A stretch of 64,000 nucleotides of DNA from Bdellovibrionales bacterium GWA1_52_35 (GTDB taxonomy: Bacteria > Bdellovibrionota > UBA1018): positions 1 through 64,000 of the forward strand of contig MEPO01000021.1 in the NCBI GenBank assembly GCA_001769805.1. Reading direction: 5' to 3'. Positions 1 to 7,929 of this stretch are shown here, piece by piece. Position 1 is the first letter of the stretch; every line of letters starts with the position of its first letter. The notes under the pieces were generated by a model. The model was given only the letters and a program-made list of their open reading frames with translations. It searched no databases and was not told the origin of the DNA. Made by a program: the position numbers and the translations under genes.

Positions 1-276
1 ACTCGAAAACCTAACTTATCAAAAAACGGAGACACTTATAAAAACGTATCAACCTAATTGACAAGCCGGTCATCCATATGAGTATTTCAGGTCGGTGAAG
101 CTACGAACATGGGCTCCAGCTCTATTGTTGAAACGATGGACGGTCACGGACACTCTTTAGGCACATTCTTGGGTGGTTTTCTGGTCAGTCGCTGTCAATA
201 GTTAGGGCCACAAACACGATTGTCTGCTCACTTGGCAATACCAATATCGCCATATACAATGGATCGGGGTGTAAAG
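1..276. other. Upstream non-coding stretch
   Basis: All three forward frames close within the first 60 bases, so no gene visibly enters from the left on this strand. A 30-codon ATG frame (109-201) exists but has poor ribosome-binding context. I see no RNA gene, repeat or clear promoter. Confidence 0.4.
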
Positions 277-1590
277 ATGGGATGTTTTTGGCGTTCTTTG
301 ACATTAGCGAGGCCTATTTTCAAGGCGATGTCTTTTTTCACTCTTTTAGCGTCCGTCGCTGCGTTTGCAGCAAGCGACAAAGGAGGAGACACAAGCGGAG
401 GAGGAACCCTTCTGATAAAAAGCCAAGGGGCGAAACCGATATTGCTGGATTTGGCCCTCCTGAAGCCAGATTTTGTCGATTCCTTTACTTTTGGTCGCCC
501 GCTGTCGATGCCAGATACCGAATTTCTCAAGGTGGTTGGCTTTGAGCGCGCTCGCATTAAAGAGGATCCAGCCTATTCTGAAGCGATGCGGAAGCTGGAT
601 GAATGGCGTGACGCCTCGCCTGTCGTCGTTGGGCTTATTCGCGAAGCTTTGGTTCGAATGCCGCTATTATACACAGAACATCGACTTAAGATTTTGCCTG
701 AGTATGAAATGACGGCGGAACAAAAGGAATCATTGTCGTCTAAACAGCTGGTGGCTGGCGCAATTTACGATGTTGTTTTTGGCGCACGCATTTCGCGCCC
801 AATATGGAATGATCTTGGCGACTCCTCGCGAGTAGGCCTCCTTATTCACGAGGCCTTGCGATATGTTCAGCTGTCGTCGACAGGTGTCGGACGAAAATTG
901 TCAAATGGCGCAATTCAGGAAATTACGGGCCGTTTGGTCCTGACCCGCCCAAAGGTTGGGGAAACTTTTGATAACGAGAAATATTTGGATGCAAATTTTT
1001 TGCGCCGATCCAAGGAACTCGGAGAACAGGAAAAAAGGAATGCCCGACTGAAAAAGGACGCGTGTGGCACTCTTGGAGACGCAAATGAAACACTTAAACG
1101 CTATCGAGGAAAAGGCCTGAGTGAGGACATGACATGTGCCTGTACACAGCCGTCCTCTACGGTGTTAACTTCGTCAATCAGCACGTGGATGGGCCAGCTG
1201 CAAGCGGTTTCCCGAGAGCTTTCAAACTACCTCTTTGCGAATTGGGATAAATTGAATGGAGGAGAGCGTGAGCAGCTCGAACGCTTGTCTTGGACGGCTT
1301 TCAACCTGGCTAGTGAAGCTAATGCCCTCTCTGTTTCTTCTTCCCTGACTGAAGTTAAGAATGCACTTGGGAGTATTTCTGAAGTCATTCAGAAAGCGGC
1401 AACCAAAGAGGAACTTTCATTGCGGCGACAGGTTGAGCTCGGGCAAAGTCGAATACGAAGCTATCTCCTGAATGATACAAAAGGAATGACTTCAGCTGAA
1501 AAACGGCAAATGAAACAGATTATCGAAAGCCTTCGTCAGTACAACAAAAAGTTAATGAATTTGGGCGTATTGATCGGCCCAGAAGACTAG
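277..1590 (+). CDS. Secreted protein of unknown function
   Basis: This 437-residue protein starts with a basic N-region and a hydrophobic core ending AAFA (about residues 1-31), a convincing Sec signal peptide, so the protein is probably periplasmic or exported. ATG 277 is preferred because it keeps the signal peptide intact; ATG 259, TTG 220 and ATG 328 are alternatives. After a Gly/Ser-rich linker the mature part is mostly helical and charged. A His-Glu pair lies in the segment LLIHEALRY (H191, E192). It resembles half of a metallopeptidase HExxH motif, but the second His is missing, so no enzymatic role can be claimed. Three Cys lie close together near residues 266-290. The gene ends with TAG and stands alone. 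I do not recognise the family. Confidence 0.7.
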   Translation: MGCFWRSLTLARPIFKAMSFFTLLASVAAFAASDKGGDTSGGGTLLIKSQGAKPILLDLALLKPDFVDSFTFGRPLSMPDTEFLKVVGFERARIKEDPAYSEAMRKLDEWRDASPVVVGLIREALVRMPLLYTEHRLKILPEYEMTAEQKESLSSKQLVAGAIYDVVFGARISRPIWNDLGDSSRVGLLIHEALRYVQLSSTGVGRKLSNGAIQEITGRLVLTRPKVGETFDNEKYLDANFLRRSKELGEQEKRNARLKKDACGTLGDANETLKRYRGKGLSEDMTCACTQPSSTVLTSSISTWMGQLQAVSRELSNYLFANWDKLNGGEREQLERLSWTAFNLASEANALSVSSSLTEVKNALGSISEVIQKAATKEELSLRRQVELGQSRIRSYLLNDTKGMTSAEKRQMKQIIESLRQYNKKLMNLGVLIGPED

Positions 1591-1641
1591 AAATCGGATT
1601 CCCATCCTGTACGCGATGGGCCCAGTCGATTGGACTAATTC

Positions 1642-1983
1642 CTAAGCCGCCTCATCCTGACTGCCCTTGTGCTGCTTCTTCTTAGCCGCAAAAAGCTTCT
1701 CAGCCGCATGACGAACGCGCTCGGCTTCCTTTTCATACTGACTTTTCCCATTGGGAAAGAGCAAAGACTCAGGGGAGATCCCCAGCGCCGCCCCGATCAG
1801 CGTGGCCCGTTTAACGCCTATCTCAAGCTTATCGTTCTCGATGGCACTCAGATTTGACTCGGGGATTCCCGTGAGCTTGGAAAGCTCCTTCAGGGTAATC
1901 TTGAAATTCTTGCGGAATGCCCGTGTAATGCTTCCGGCAGTACTATCTTTGGGTAAATAATCTAAAAGGTCTTTTGTAGCCAT
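1642..1983 (-). CDS. XRE-family antitoxin
   Basis: This 113-residue protein has a helix-turn-helix of the Cro/C1 (XRE) type at about residues 18-75. The typical pattern is visible: TLKELSKLTGIPESNLSAIE, then a stabilising helix with ALGISPESLLF. A basic, Lys-rich tail (residues 80-113) is probably the toxin-wrapping or flexible segment. The ATG has a good Shine-Dalgarno (GAGGT, 6 nt upstream) that overlaps the stop of the upstream toxin gene, only 9 nt away. This indicates one transcript and coupled translation. It should neutralise the toxin encoded at 1993-2310 and, with it, repress the shared promoter. Toxin-first order with an XRE antitoxin is the HigBA arrangement. Confidence 0.85.
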   Translation of the reverse strand: MATKDLLDYLPKDSTAGSITRAFRKNFKITLKELSKLTGIPESNLSAIENDKLEIGVKRATLIGAALGISPESLLFPNGKSQYEKEAERVRHAAEKLFAAKKKQHKGSQDEAA

Positions 1984-1992
1984 CGGGCACCT

Positions 1993-2310
1993 CTACTTTC
2001 GTTTTTTGTAATCATGTTCGGGGGTAATCCTGACCACGACGACGGTAATAATCTCATTCTCAATGCGGTAAATGATCCGACCGCGATAGCCAAAACTCGA
2101 TGAGCGATAGCCTTGCCACTCTCCATGAAGCGCATGATCGGCCCAGCGTCCAGGCTGTGAAAGCAATGCCTCTGGACCGCCGCCTTCGATGATCGTCCTC
2201 CGCCATTCTTTGATCACTTCAAGATCATCTCGGGTGAGCACGCCAGCCTGGAATATCTTAGCAGCCTCATCCTCAATCTTGACTTGCCATTGTTTAGGCT
2301 TTGTTCCCAT
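1993..2310 (-). CDS. RelE/HigB-type toxin (predicted mRNA endonuclease)
   Basis: This 105-residue protein has the compact RelE/ParE fold signature: an N-terminal helical hairpin, then strands with the segment GEWQGYRSSSFGYRGRIIYRI and a basic C-terminal strand ending ITPEHDYKKRK. The late His followed by Tyr and Lys is typical of ribosome-dependent mRNA interferases of the RelE/YafQ/HigB group (family knowledge). It is the first gene of a two-gene operon with the XRE antitoxin. The start codon sits directly beside a palindrome (2312-2327) and has only a weak Shine-Dalgarno, which would keep toxin translation low relative to the well-initiated antitoxin. The exact subfamily cannot be settled by eye. 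Confidence 0.82.
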   Translation of the reverse strand: MGTKPKQWQVKIEDEAAKIFQAGVLTRDDLEVIKEWRRTIIEGGGPEALLSQPGRWADHALHGEWQGYRSSSFGYRGRIIYRIENEIITVVVVRITPEHDYKKRK

Positions 2311-2311
2311 C

Positions 2312-2349
2312 TTACTATTATTAGTAACTTATCCATTTTAGTAAGTCAA
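2312..2349 (-). promoter_or_regulatory. Toxin-antitoxin promoter with palindromic operator
   Basis: On the minus strand TTGACT (2344-2349) and TACTAA (2321-2326) are 17 bp apart, a plausible sigma-70 promoter. A perfect inverted repeat, TTACTA-N4-TAGTAA (2312-2327), covers the -10 region and abuts the toxin ATG. A third half-site TAGTAA (2339-2344) overlaps the -35 element. Repeated half-sites over both promoter elements are what toxin-antitoxin autorepression predicts. Confidence 0.6.
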
Positions 2350-2767
2350 GAGCGGGGAACATCCGGGGAACAAGTCATCTAAAAATGACCTAAAATAGCC
2401 TTGAATAACCAAGGATGCGACCCACGTGATCTTTGATTTTATTGGTTTTTATTGATTGTGGTTGAGTTCAGAAAAGTGAACGGCAGATTTCCAAGCGTGC
2501 TCCTTCAGCCAGATCGGCTTGGTCATGGTTTACGGACGATAGGCGCCCTTCCGGTCCAATTCCTCTGTTACCAGAGAAATGGTTCGGCTCTTTTTGAGCA
2601 AGTGAATTTTTGGGAGGGCGGCGCATCGACAGTAACCGGGTTGACGACTGTATCATCCTTGGACAGTGGACTCCCCCACCACCCCCGAATTTTCAGGGTT
2701 TTCAGTCGAATTCATGATGGGCTTCAATTTTGCAGAAACTAGAAGCATCGCACAATCGGGGGTTTTT
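2350..2767. other. Intergenic region between the toxin-antitoxin operon and a secreted-protein gene
   Basis: About 420 bases with no supported gene. A frame at 2452-2742 lacks a recognisable product or start signal. The first part carries a short direct repeat, CGGGGAACA (about 2353-2361 and 2364-2372), and a small CCTTG-N6-CAAGG inverted repeat (2399-2414). The promoter of the downstream gene presumably lies here, but I cannot identify it confidently. Confidence 0.4.
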
Positions 2768-4645
2768 ATGGGGTATCAAGCAAAATCATCTATGTCCTTG
2801 CTCGGCCTTTTATCGCTCATTCTTTTGGGAATGAATTCCCATGCAGCTGATTTACAGCATTGCCAGGAGGGGGACTCCTCCATGAGCAGCCTCATCCAGG
2901 CGACCCAGTCCGCACTGGCCGTTACCGGGTCCTCCTGCGGGCGCGAGTTGACGAAAGCAGATCGGGCTGAAATCAAAAAAATGCACCAAGAGCTTCTCGG
3001 TGCGTCCAAAAAGAACAAAGCCGAACCACAACGTTCTCGTGCAATCTCTAAGATCGTGGCGAGACATGAGAAAAAGCTCAGTTCAACTGCAGTGGCAGTC
3101 ATATTGGCAGAGGCCGCACAGATCCGAGTCGGCATCATTAACGAGGGACTCAAAGCCAATCCGGCACTCGCCCGCTCCATTCAGCAGTTTAATAATACTG
3201 CCGCCGATTACACAAAGAACCGCAATAAAATGTTCGGAGGATCGGTGGGCCTCCGGGATGACGACCGGAAACTCGATCAAGCAACCCTTGATCTCAAAAA
3301 AGCGGTCGATAGTTGCGGACTTGATCCTGATTCCAAAAAAATTCTGGTCAAAAACATGTATGCCGTTCTGTCGCAAGTTTATCAAAATGCGAGCAAGCGC
3401 GCCGAGGAAGGCGCAAAGCGCGCCTCGGTTGGCCTGTTCTACGCGAGTTCCATACTTTCCGCAGATCTCGTGGCCCTCTCTTATCTCGGCCTTTTCACTC
3501 CAGTGGGTGCGGTAGCGGGAGTCGCAGCAAGAGTAGCAGTGGCCTCTGCCTCCTCAGCTGCCGGCGGTATGGGCTTGGGCGGTCTGGATGCGCTGGGCAG
3601 GATGGCTGGATACGCGGCAGTTCGGAAGGACGGGCGAGATTTTCATTGCAAACTTGCGGACGAAATCAACTTACATGGCCGAGAGGCCCTCAATCAGGCA
3701 TTAACCGGCGCAATCATCGGCGGCGGTCTCGGAGGAGGATTGGCCGGAACAGCGGCCGTCAATCTCACTGCTGCAAAAACTCTGGCAACCGGTGCCTCGG
3801 GGCTGTTCGCTTATAAATCTGGAAAAGACTCCCTGGAGTCCCATAAAGAAGCAAGAGCTCTCCGCAAAGAGGCAAAAATAGCTCGACTGAAAGGCGATTT
3901 CGCAGGCGCCCTTGCCCTCGAAAACCGCGCCAAAAATGCGCAAGTGAACACCGCCGCAAGCAGTCTCGGCACCTTGCTGGCCTTAAGCGGCACCGCCGGT
4001 TCAGGCAAACTCAGTCGGGGACTGCGAACAAGCATAGTTAATCGCCCCAAGGTGATCGCAAGACCTCTACCACTCGCGAAGAGAACGAATACTGCCCAGG
4101 TCTGTCCTTTAAAACCTGCGCCAAAATATTCACTGAAACCCCAAAAAAATAAATTGCCGAGTCTCGGCCTTGATACGGGGCTTGGCAAGCTCTCCAGTTA
4201 TGCCTCTGTGGGGCTGATTTCCTTCGGTGCCCTGTCGACCCTCTCGGGTTGCGGAAATACCAAAGGTGGCTCGAGCGACGAGCCAGCAGATCCAACCAGT
4301 TCCTCTTGCACGGAAACAAATTCCTGCGTCGTCAAACTTGCCTGGGATGCTCCAGTGGATCCCAGTGGCGCACCCGTTTCACTGAGCGGATACAAAATCT
4401 ACTGGGGCACGACGCCTGGGATGTATTCAAATTGGATCGATGTCGGCAACAAGACAGAAGCGGAGGTGACCGGTCTAGGCGCCGGAACCTATTATTTCTC
4501 GGCGACCGCTTATCGGCCCGGTGAGGAAAGCGGATTTTCCAACGTCGTCTCCACGGATACCAAGACCAGCGGTAAAGAGGTCTTTCCTGAGACAAGCGTC
4601 ACGATTGCGAATGACGGAACCAAGCAGATGGGCGCGGTCCGGTGA
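2768..4645 (+). CDS. Exported multidomain protein with C-terminal fibronectin type III-like domain
   Basis: From ATG 2768 this is a 625-residue protein with a signal peptide (residues 1-26, ending NSHA). A helical, charged region follows. Two Gly/Ala-rich hydrophobic stretches (about residues 220-275 and 315-350) look like membrane-inserting or glycine-zipper segments. Then come a charged helical segment and a low-complexity Pro/Lys linker. Residues 482-495 form a second hydrophobic run ending in LSGC (C495), exactly like a lipoprotein signal, followed by a Ser/Gly/Asp spacer. The last about 90 residues (from about 520) read as a beta-sandwich with YKIYWGTTPG and GLGAGTYYFSATAY, typical of fibronectin type III folds. 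No function is recognised. The internal lipobox suggests a fusion of two exported proteins. Confidence 0.72.
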   Translation: MGYQAKSSMSLLGLLSLILLGMNSHAADLQHCQEGDSSMSSLIQATQSALAVTGSSCGRELTKADRAEIKKMHQELLGASKKNKAEPQRSRAISKIVARHEKKLSSTAVAVILAEAAQIRVGIINEGLKANPALARSIQQFNNTAADYTKNRNKMFGGSVGLRDDDRKLDQATLDLKKAVDSCGLDPDSKKILVKNMYAVLSQVYQNASKRAEEGAKRASVGLFYASSILSADLVALSYLGLFTPVGAVAGVAARVAVASASSAAGGMGLGGLDALGRMAGYAAVRKDGRDFHCKLADEINLHGREALNQALTGAIIGGGLGGGLAGTAAVNLTAAKTLATGASGLFAYKSGKDSLESHKEARALRKEAKIARLKGDFAGALALENRAKNAQVNTAASSLGTLLALSGTAGSGKLSRGLRTSIVNRPKVIARPLPLAKRTNTAQVCPLKPAPKYSLKPQKNKLPSLGLDTGLGKLSSYASVGLISFGALSTLSGCGNTKGGSSDEPADPTSSSCTETNSCVVKLAWDAPVDPSGAPVSLSGYKIYWGTTPGMYSNWIDVGNKTEAEVTGLGAGTYYFSATAYRPGEESGFSNVVSTDTKTSGKEVFPETSVTIANDGTKQMGAVR

Positions 4646-4663
4646 ATTATATTCAAAACCGGC

Positions 4664-5086
4664 TTAGCGCAGCCGAATGACTGTTGTCAGCAAATCGCTC
4701 AAGACGGTCAGGGTTTTGAGATTGGGTTGGCGGCCGGTGAAGCAAACCAGTGACTTGAGATTTTTGCCGCCGATACCCGTGCTCGAAATCGAAAGAAATT
4801 CCCGGGGACAATCCGACTTTTTGTCCGAGCCACCGTCCAGTGCTGCTGCCTTTTCCAGAATGTATTTCAAATCCTCAGGTTTTATCAGCACCTTGCGATG
4901 TTCATTGTAATTTGAATGAAATTCAACAAGCGCTCCGCCGTTGATCTCCTGAACTGAAAATTTGGATTGCTTGTCTCCATAGGTGACACTCAACTGCAGT
5001 TCGCGTAGGTTCTTATCCTTTGCATACACTCCCGTACCCATGCTGCAGAAGACCAGAAAGACCATCCAGTTGGTTGCGATTTTCAT
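4664..5086 (-). CDS. Small secreted protein of unknown function
   Basis: This 140-residue protein has a clear signal peptide (residues 1-22, ending GVYA). The mature part looks beta-rich and contains two Cys near the C-terminal half that could pair in the periplasm. Its ATG overlaps the stop of the upstream metalloprotease gene by 4 nt (ATGA), so the two are co-transcribed and probably translationally coupled. This suggests a partner, inhibitor or accessory role for the protease, but nothing in the sequence proves it. I do not recognise the family. Confidence 0.7.
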   Translation of the reverse strand: MKIATNWMVFLVFCSMGTGVYAKDKNLRELQLSVTYGDKQSKFSVQEINGGALVEFHSNYNEHRKVLIKPEDLKYILEKAAALDGGSDKKSDCPREFLSISSTGIGGKNLKSLVCFTGRQPNLKTLTVLSDLLTTVIRLR

Positions 5087-6762
5087 TTTGTCTTACCTCC
5101 TGGCAGAGCAGGGCAGTAACGTCTCTTGCTCGGGGCCTTGCACCCCATTTGTGCTCGAATCTTCGGACTCGCAAGCAACATGCTGTTGATGCGATCTTCC
5201 ATTGCTGGATGGACATCGAAAGCAACTTCCTGTCCGCGGACCTGGGGAATGCCTTGCTCCATCGTATTGCAAAAACCCCTGAACGCATTAGCATAACCCG
5301 TCTGAAACTGCTCCTCTGTCAGAGAAGGATGCTTGCTCGCCATGTAATCGGGAATCACTTCGTAAGCCAACCAGTCTGAAAACGCTTCCCCGATCTGGTC
5401 TCCGTCACAGAAAAGCGGGTTTTCCGTCTTGACAAGTGAAGTACCAAATCCAACGCCTCCACTTAACTTGTCCAGCTCACTTTTCTTTTCCATCAACTCT
5501 TCTTTCAAAGTGAGATTTTTTTCTCTCAAGACGACCCGCTCCTTCGGATCGAGTGAGGACTTTTTCAGTTTCTTCTCTATTTTAGCGATGGCTCTCTTTA
5601 TTTCCTCGATTGCTGCTTTCAAATCAGCAATTTTCTTCTGCTCCACCGCGATCTGGGGATTGACTGGCATTTTGCTCGCGCGCACAGAATCTTCTTTCCT
5701 CAGGCATTCCAAGAGACCCTGAAAAGGATATTCCTTTTCAGCGTTGACCTCCTCCTTCGATGAATAATTGAACCGAAATGCCGAGGGACCTTTCGCTATA
5801 TTGCAGGGATCAATACTGTGGGCGAGCTCGTGAGCAATCACCATCGCAATCTGGAATTCACTCTGATTACCAAGCAGAAATCCGTTGCAATACCGAAATT
5901 CATTTTTGTTATGCTGATAATAGGCATTGGGAATAATCAGGGAATTGATCGAAACGCTTAGGGCCCCCATGTAGCCGCCCATCAGGGTACAATCGACACC
6001 CCCAAACTGGATCCCGTTAACTTTATCAATCAGCTGCCGCTGCGTATTCGGATCTGCCACATTTTCTTTGATTTTTGCAGCTATGAGCATGCGGATATCC
6101 GGGAAAATTTTCTTTGCAATTTTTTTTTGCATTGTTTGATCGGTGATGGCGCGCTGCACCCCTTTGCTTAAATCCGCTTCGATGTTTTCATAAAGTGAAT
6201 TCTGAGTGAGCAGGTCAATGTCACGAAGCGAGTACCCAAATATAAACGATGATGCGCCCGTCATTTGTAACTCTGCAGAAGGGAATACTCTTTTGAGCGA
6301 AATGTCCGCCAGACCGCTGCTCAGCAGCTTCACGCACGCAGGATCGCGCAGTTGATTCTTGCATTGGGGCGCGTCGACCAGACCTAGCGTGGATTGGGCG
6401 AGCTTCCTGAGATATTCATAAGACTCGTCTGCACTGCCCAGCCTTTTGGAAAACCCCTCGATAAAGGTATTCCTGGACTTGCTACGGAGGTCCGCAACTT
6501 TCTGCTGGATAATATTTCCCGTGACGCCAATGCCAGTACCGTCGTCAAAGTCACCGGGAGCACAGGAAAATTTCCGAAGATCCTGACACAAGTTGCTGTC
6601 AGGTTTTTCAGCGCAACTCGAACAGGCAGGTTCGGTCGCGCCCTTCAGATTGCCGAGTTGATTTTCTAGAATTTTCAAATCCAGACTTCCGGGGGTTTCC
6701 GCCCATGCGGGGCTGGCCAGAAATCCGAGATATAACAAAGCGATAGATCGTCGAGCGTTCAT
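5083..6762 (-). CDS. Secreted zincin-type metalloprotease
   Basis: This 559-residue protein has a signal peptide (residues 1-21, ending PAWA). The zinc motif HELAH lies at residues 311-315, inside AHELAHSIDPC. A downstream GEAFSDW (E459, D463) fits the third zinc ligand and the ExxxD pattern of gluzincins such as the M13/M48 groups. A strongly charged coiled coil (about residues 368-434) separates the two zinc elements. That is an unusual insertion in a compact protease domain. A C-terminal HPAMEDRI resembles the conserved His-Pro...Arg segment seen in some M48 peptidases. Numerous Cys suggest disulphides. It heads a two-gene operon with the small secreted protein at 4664-5086. The substrate is unknown. 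Confidence 0.75.
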   Translation of the reverse strand: MNARRSIALLYLGFLASPAWAETPGSLDLKILENQLGNLKGATEPACSSCAEKPDSNLCQDLRKFSCAPGDFDDGTGIGVTGNIIQQKVADLRSKSRNTFIEGFSKRLGSADESYEYLRKLAQSTLGLVDAPQCKNQLRDPACVKLLSSGLADISLKRVFPSAELQMTGASSFIFGYSLRDIDLLTQNSLYENIEADLSKGVQRAITDQTMQKKIAKKIFPDIRMLIAAKIKENVADPNTQRQLIDKVNGIQFGGVDCTLMGGYMGALSVSINSLIIPNAYYQHNKNEFRYCNGFLLGNQSEFQIAMVIAHELAHSIDPCNIAKGPSAFRFNYSSKEEVNAEKEYPFQGLLECLRKEDSVRASKMPVNPQIAVEQKKIADLKAAIEEIKRAIAKIEKKLKKSSLDPKERVVLREKNLTLKEELMEKKSELDKLSGGVGFGTSLVKTENPLFCDGDQIGEAFSDWLAYEVIPDYMASKHPSLTEEQFQTGYANAFRGFCNTMEQGIPQVRGQEVAFDVHPAMEDRINSMLLASPKIRAQMGCKAPSKRRYCPALPGGKTK

Positions 6763-6843
6763 AGAGACCTATCGACAATCTGCGTGTTTTACTAAAGGGC
6801 TGTGGTTAGCTGAGTTTATTAGTAATATCGGCCCCTTAAAATC

Positions 6844-7095
6844 CTAAACTGCCTGGGATCTCTCAAAATGGGAACAAAGGTCCGCACCTGCCCGCAGGTC
6901 CTGTCCGCAAGTATGGCATTTAGGGCTCGCGACCAGATCGGTCTTTGGAATTTCCCTGAGCTCGCCTTTGCAGTGAGTTCTACAACCGCAATGACACCAA
7001 CTGCTGAGCTGGGCACAAGGAGCGCAGTTCTCAGTTGTCATCCAGTACTCATTACAATCAGAACAGAACCAATCAATTTTATTCCATTTCGCCAT
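6844..7095 (-). CDS. Small cysteine-rich zinc-ribbon protein
   Basis: From ATG 7095 this is an 83-residue protein with about a dozen Cys/His arranged as zinc-ligand pairs: WFCSDCNEYW, ENCAPCAQ, a CHCGCRTHC cluster and KCHTCGQDL. The density and spacing of the pairs are hard to explain by chance, so I treat it as a real gene, probably a cytoplasmic zinc-binding protein. No strong Shine-Dalgarno precedes this ATG. In-frame ATGs at 7113 and 7164 would lengthen the N-terminus. It lies between the metalloprotease promoter region and a divergent outer-membrane protein gene. Function unknown. Confidence 0.5.
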   Translation of the reverse strand: MAKWNKIDWFCSDCNEYWMTTENCAPCAQLSSWCHCGCRTHCKGELREIPKTDLVASPKCHTCGQDLRAGADLCSHFERSQAV

Positions 7096-7187
7096 AAGGA
7101 ATTCAGCATACATAAGTTTGATACCGTTGAAAATGGATATCAGGCACGTGAACTGCACCATCATATCCAGAACAAGACGGGCGGGTT

Positions 7188-7922
7188 ATGCGTCGAATTC
7201 GGATACTGTGCATCATTTTTTTAATAATCAGTATTCAACCGCATCCTCGGGCCTATGCGGCAGAATACGATGAAGGCTTCTCCAACGAGACTTCCGCTGG
7301 AATTCTTGCTCTCACCGGCAATTCGCCTCATAGCACTCTAGACCTCCGGCAAACCAATTATTATCGCTGGCTTGCAAACTCCGCCCGTTTCCAGGCGTTC
7401 TATCTTCGTGGTTCGGCAAAGGATGAGCTTACTGCAAAGTATTGGAGCGCCGCCGTTCGCTTTGACTCGTCTTTAAGCGAGACGTTCGGGGTTTATGCGG
7501 AGGAGGAATTTCGGGGAAATCCGTTTGCCGGCTTCGCGCAGCAATTTGACTCGACAGGTGGCCTGCGGCAGATCCTTTACCGCTCCGAGTGGATGACCTG
7601 GGCGACAGAAGCCGGATATCGCTATACGATCCAAAACAGAAATTCAGACGATCAGCGCAAATTTCATTATCTACGAGGTTACACGGAGGCCATTTTCCCG
7701 TGGAGCTGGCGGACAAATGCACTGCTCTGGCTGGAGGGGCTGCCCAACCTCACGGAAGCTTCTTACTGGCAGGCCAATGCCGGTACGGCGATCACTGCGC
7801 TTTTAACCGAAATTCTTTCGCTGCGACTCACCTATGTCTTGCGCTACAGTAATGAGGTTCTGCCCCCTGCCCGTCAGAAGCTCGATACGATATTCGTGAC
7901 TTCACTTGTCGTGAAATGGTGA
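7188..7922 (+). CDS. DUF481-family outer-membrane protein (YdiY-like)
   Basis: This 244-residue protein has a signal peptide (residues 1-24, ending RAYA) followed by alternating amphipathic strands and a terminal aromatic residue (VVKW), the usual outer-membrane beta-barrel ending. The early segment with GILALTGNSPHSTLDLRQTN and the FGVYAEEEFRGNPF stretch match the pattern of DUF481 proteins, such as the salt-induced YdiY of E. coli. Length is normal for that family. The molecular role is not established. It faces the asparaginase gene tail to tail, with 7 bp between. Confidence 0.72.
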   Translation: MRRIRILCIIFLIISIQPHPRAYAAEYDEGFSNETSAGILALTGNSPHSTLDLRQTNYYRWLANSARFQAFYLRGSAKDELTAKYWSAAVRFDSSLSETFGVYAEEEFRGNPFAGFAQQFDSTGGLRQILYRSEWMTWATEAGYRYTIQNRNSDDQRKFHYLRGYTEAIFPWSWRTNALLWLEGLPNLTEASYWQANAGTAITALLTEILSLRLTYVLRYSNEVLPPARQKLDTIFVTSLVVKW

Positions 7923-7929
7923 CCCGAGG

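Noticed and set aside
109-201. 30-codon ATG frame upstream of the first secreted-protein gene
   Set aside because: Too short, with a poor ribosome site and no recognisable similarity; chance is likely.
1601-1620. Hairpin CCCATC-N8-GATGGG between the first gene and the antitoxin gene
   Set aside because: Six-base stem with no T-run after it on either strand; too weak to call a terminator.
2452-2742. 96-codon frame in the intergenic region after the toxin-antitoxin operon
   Set aside because: No start signal or recognisable product, and it overlaps the leader of the next gene.
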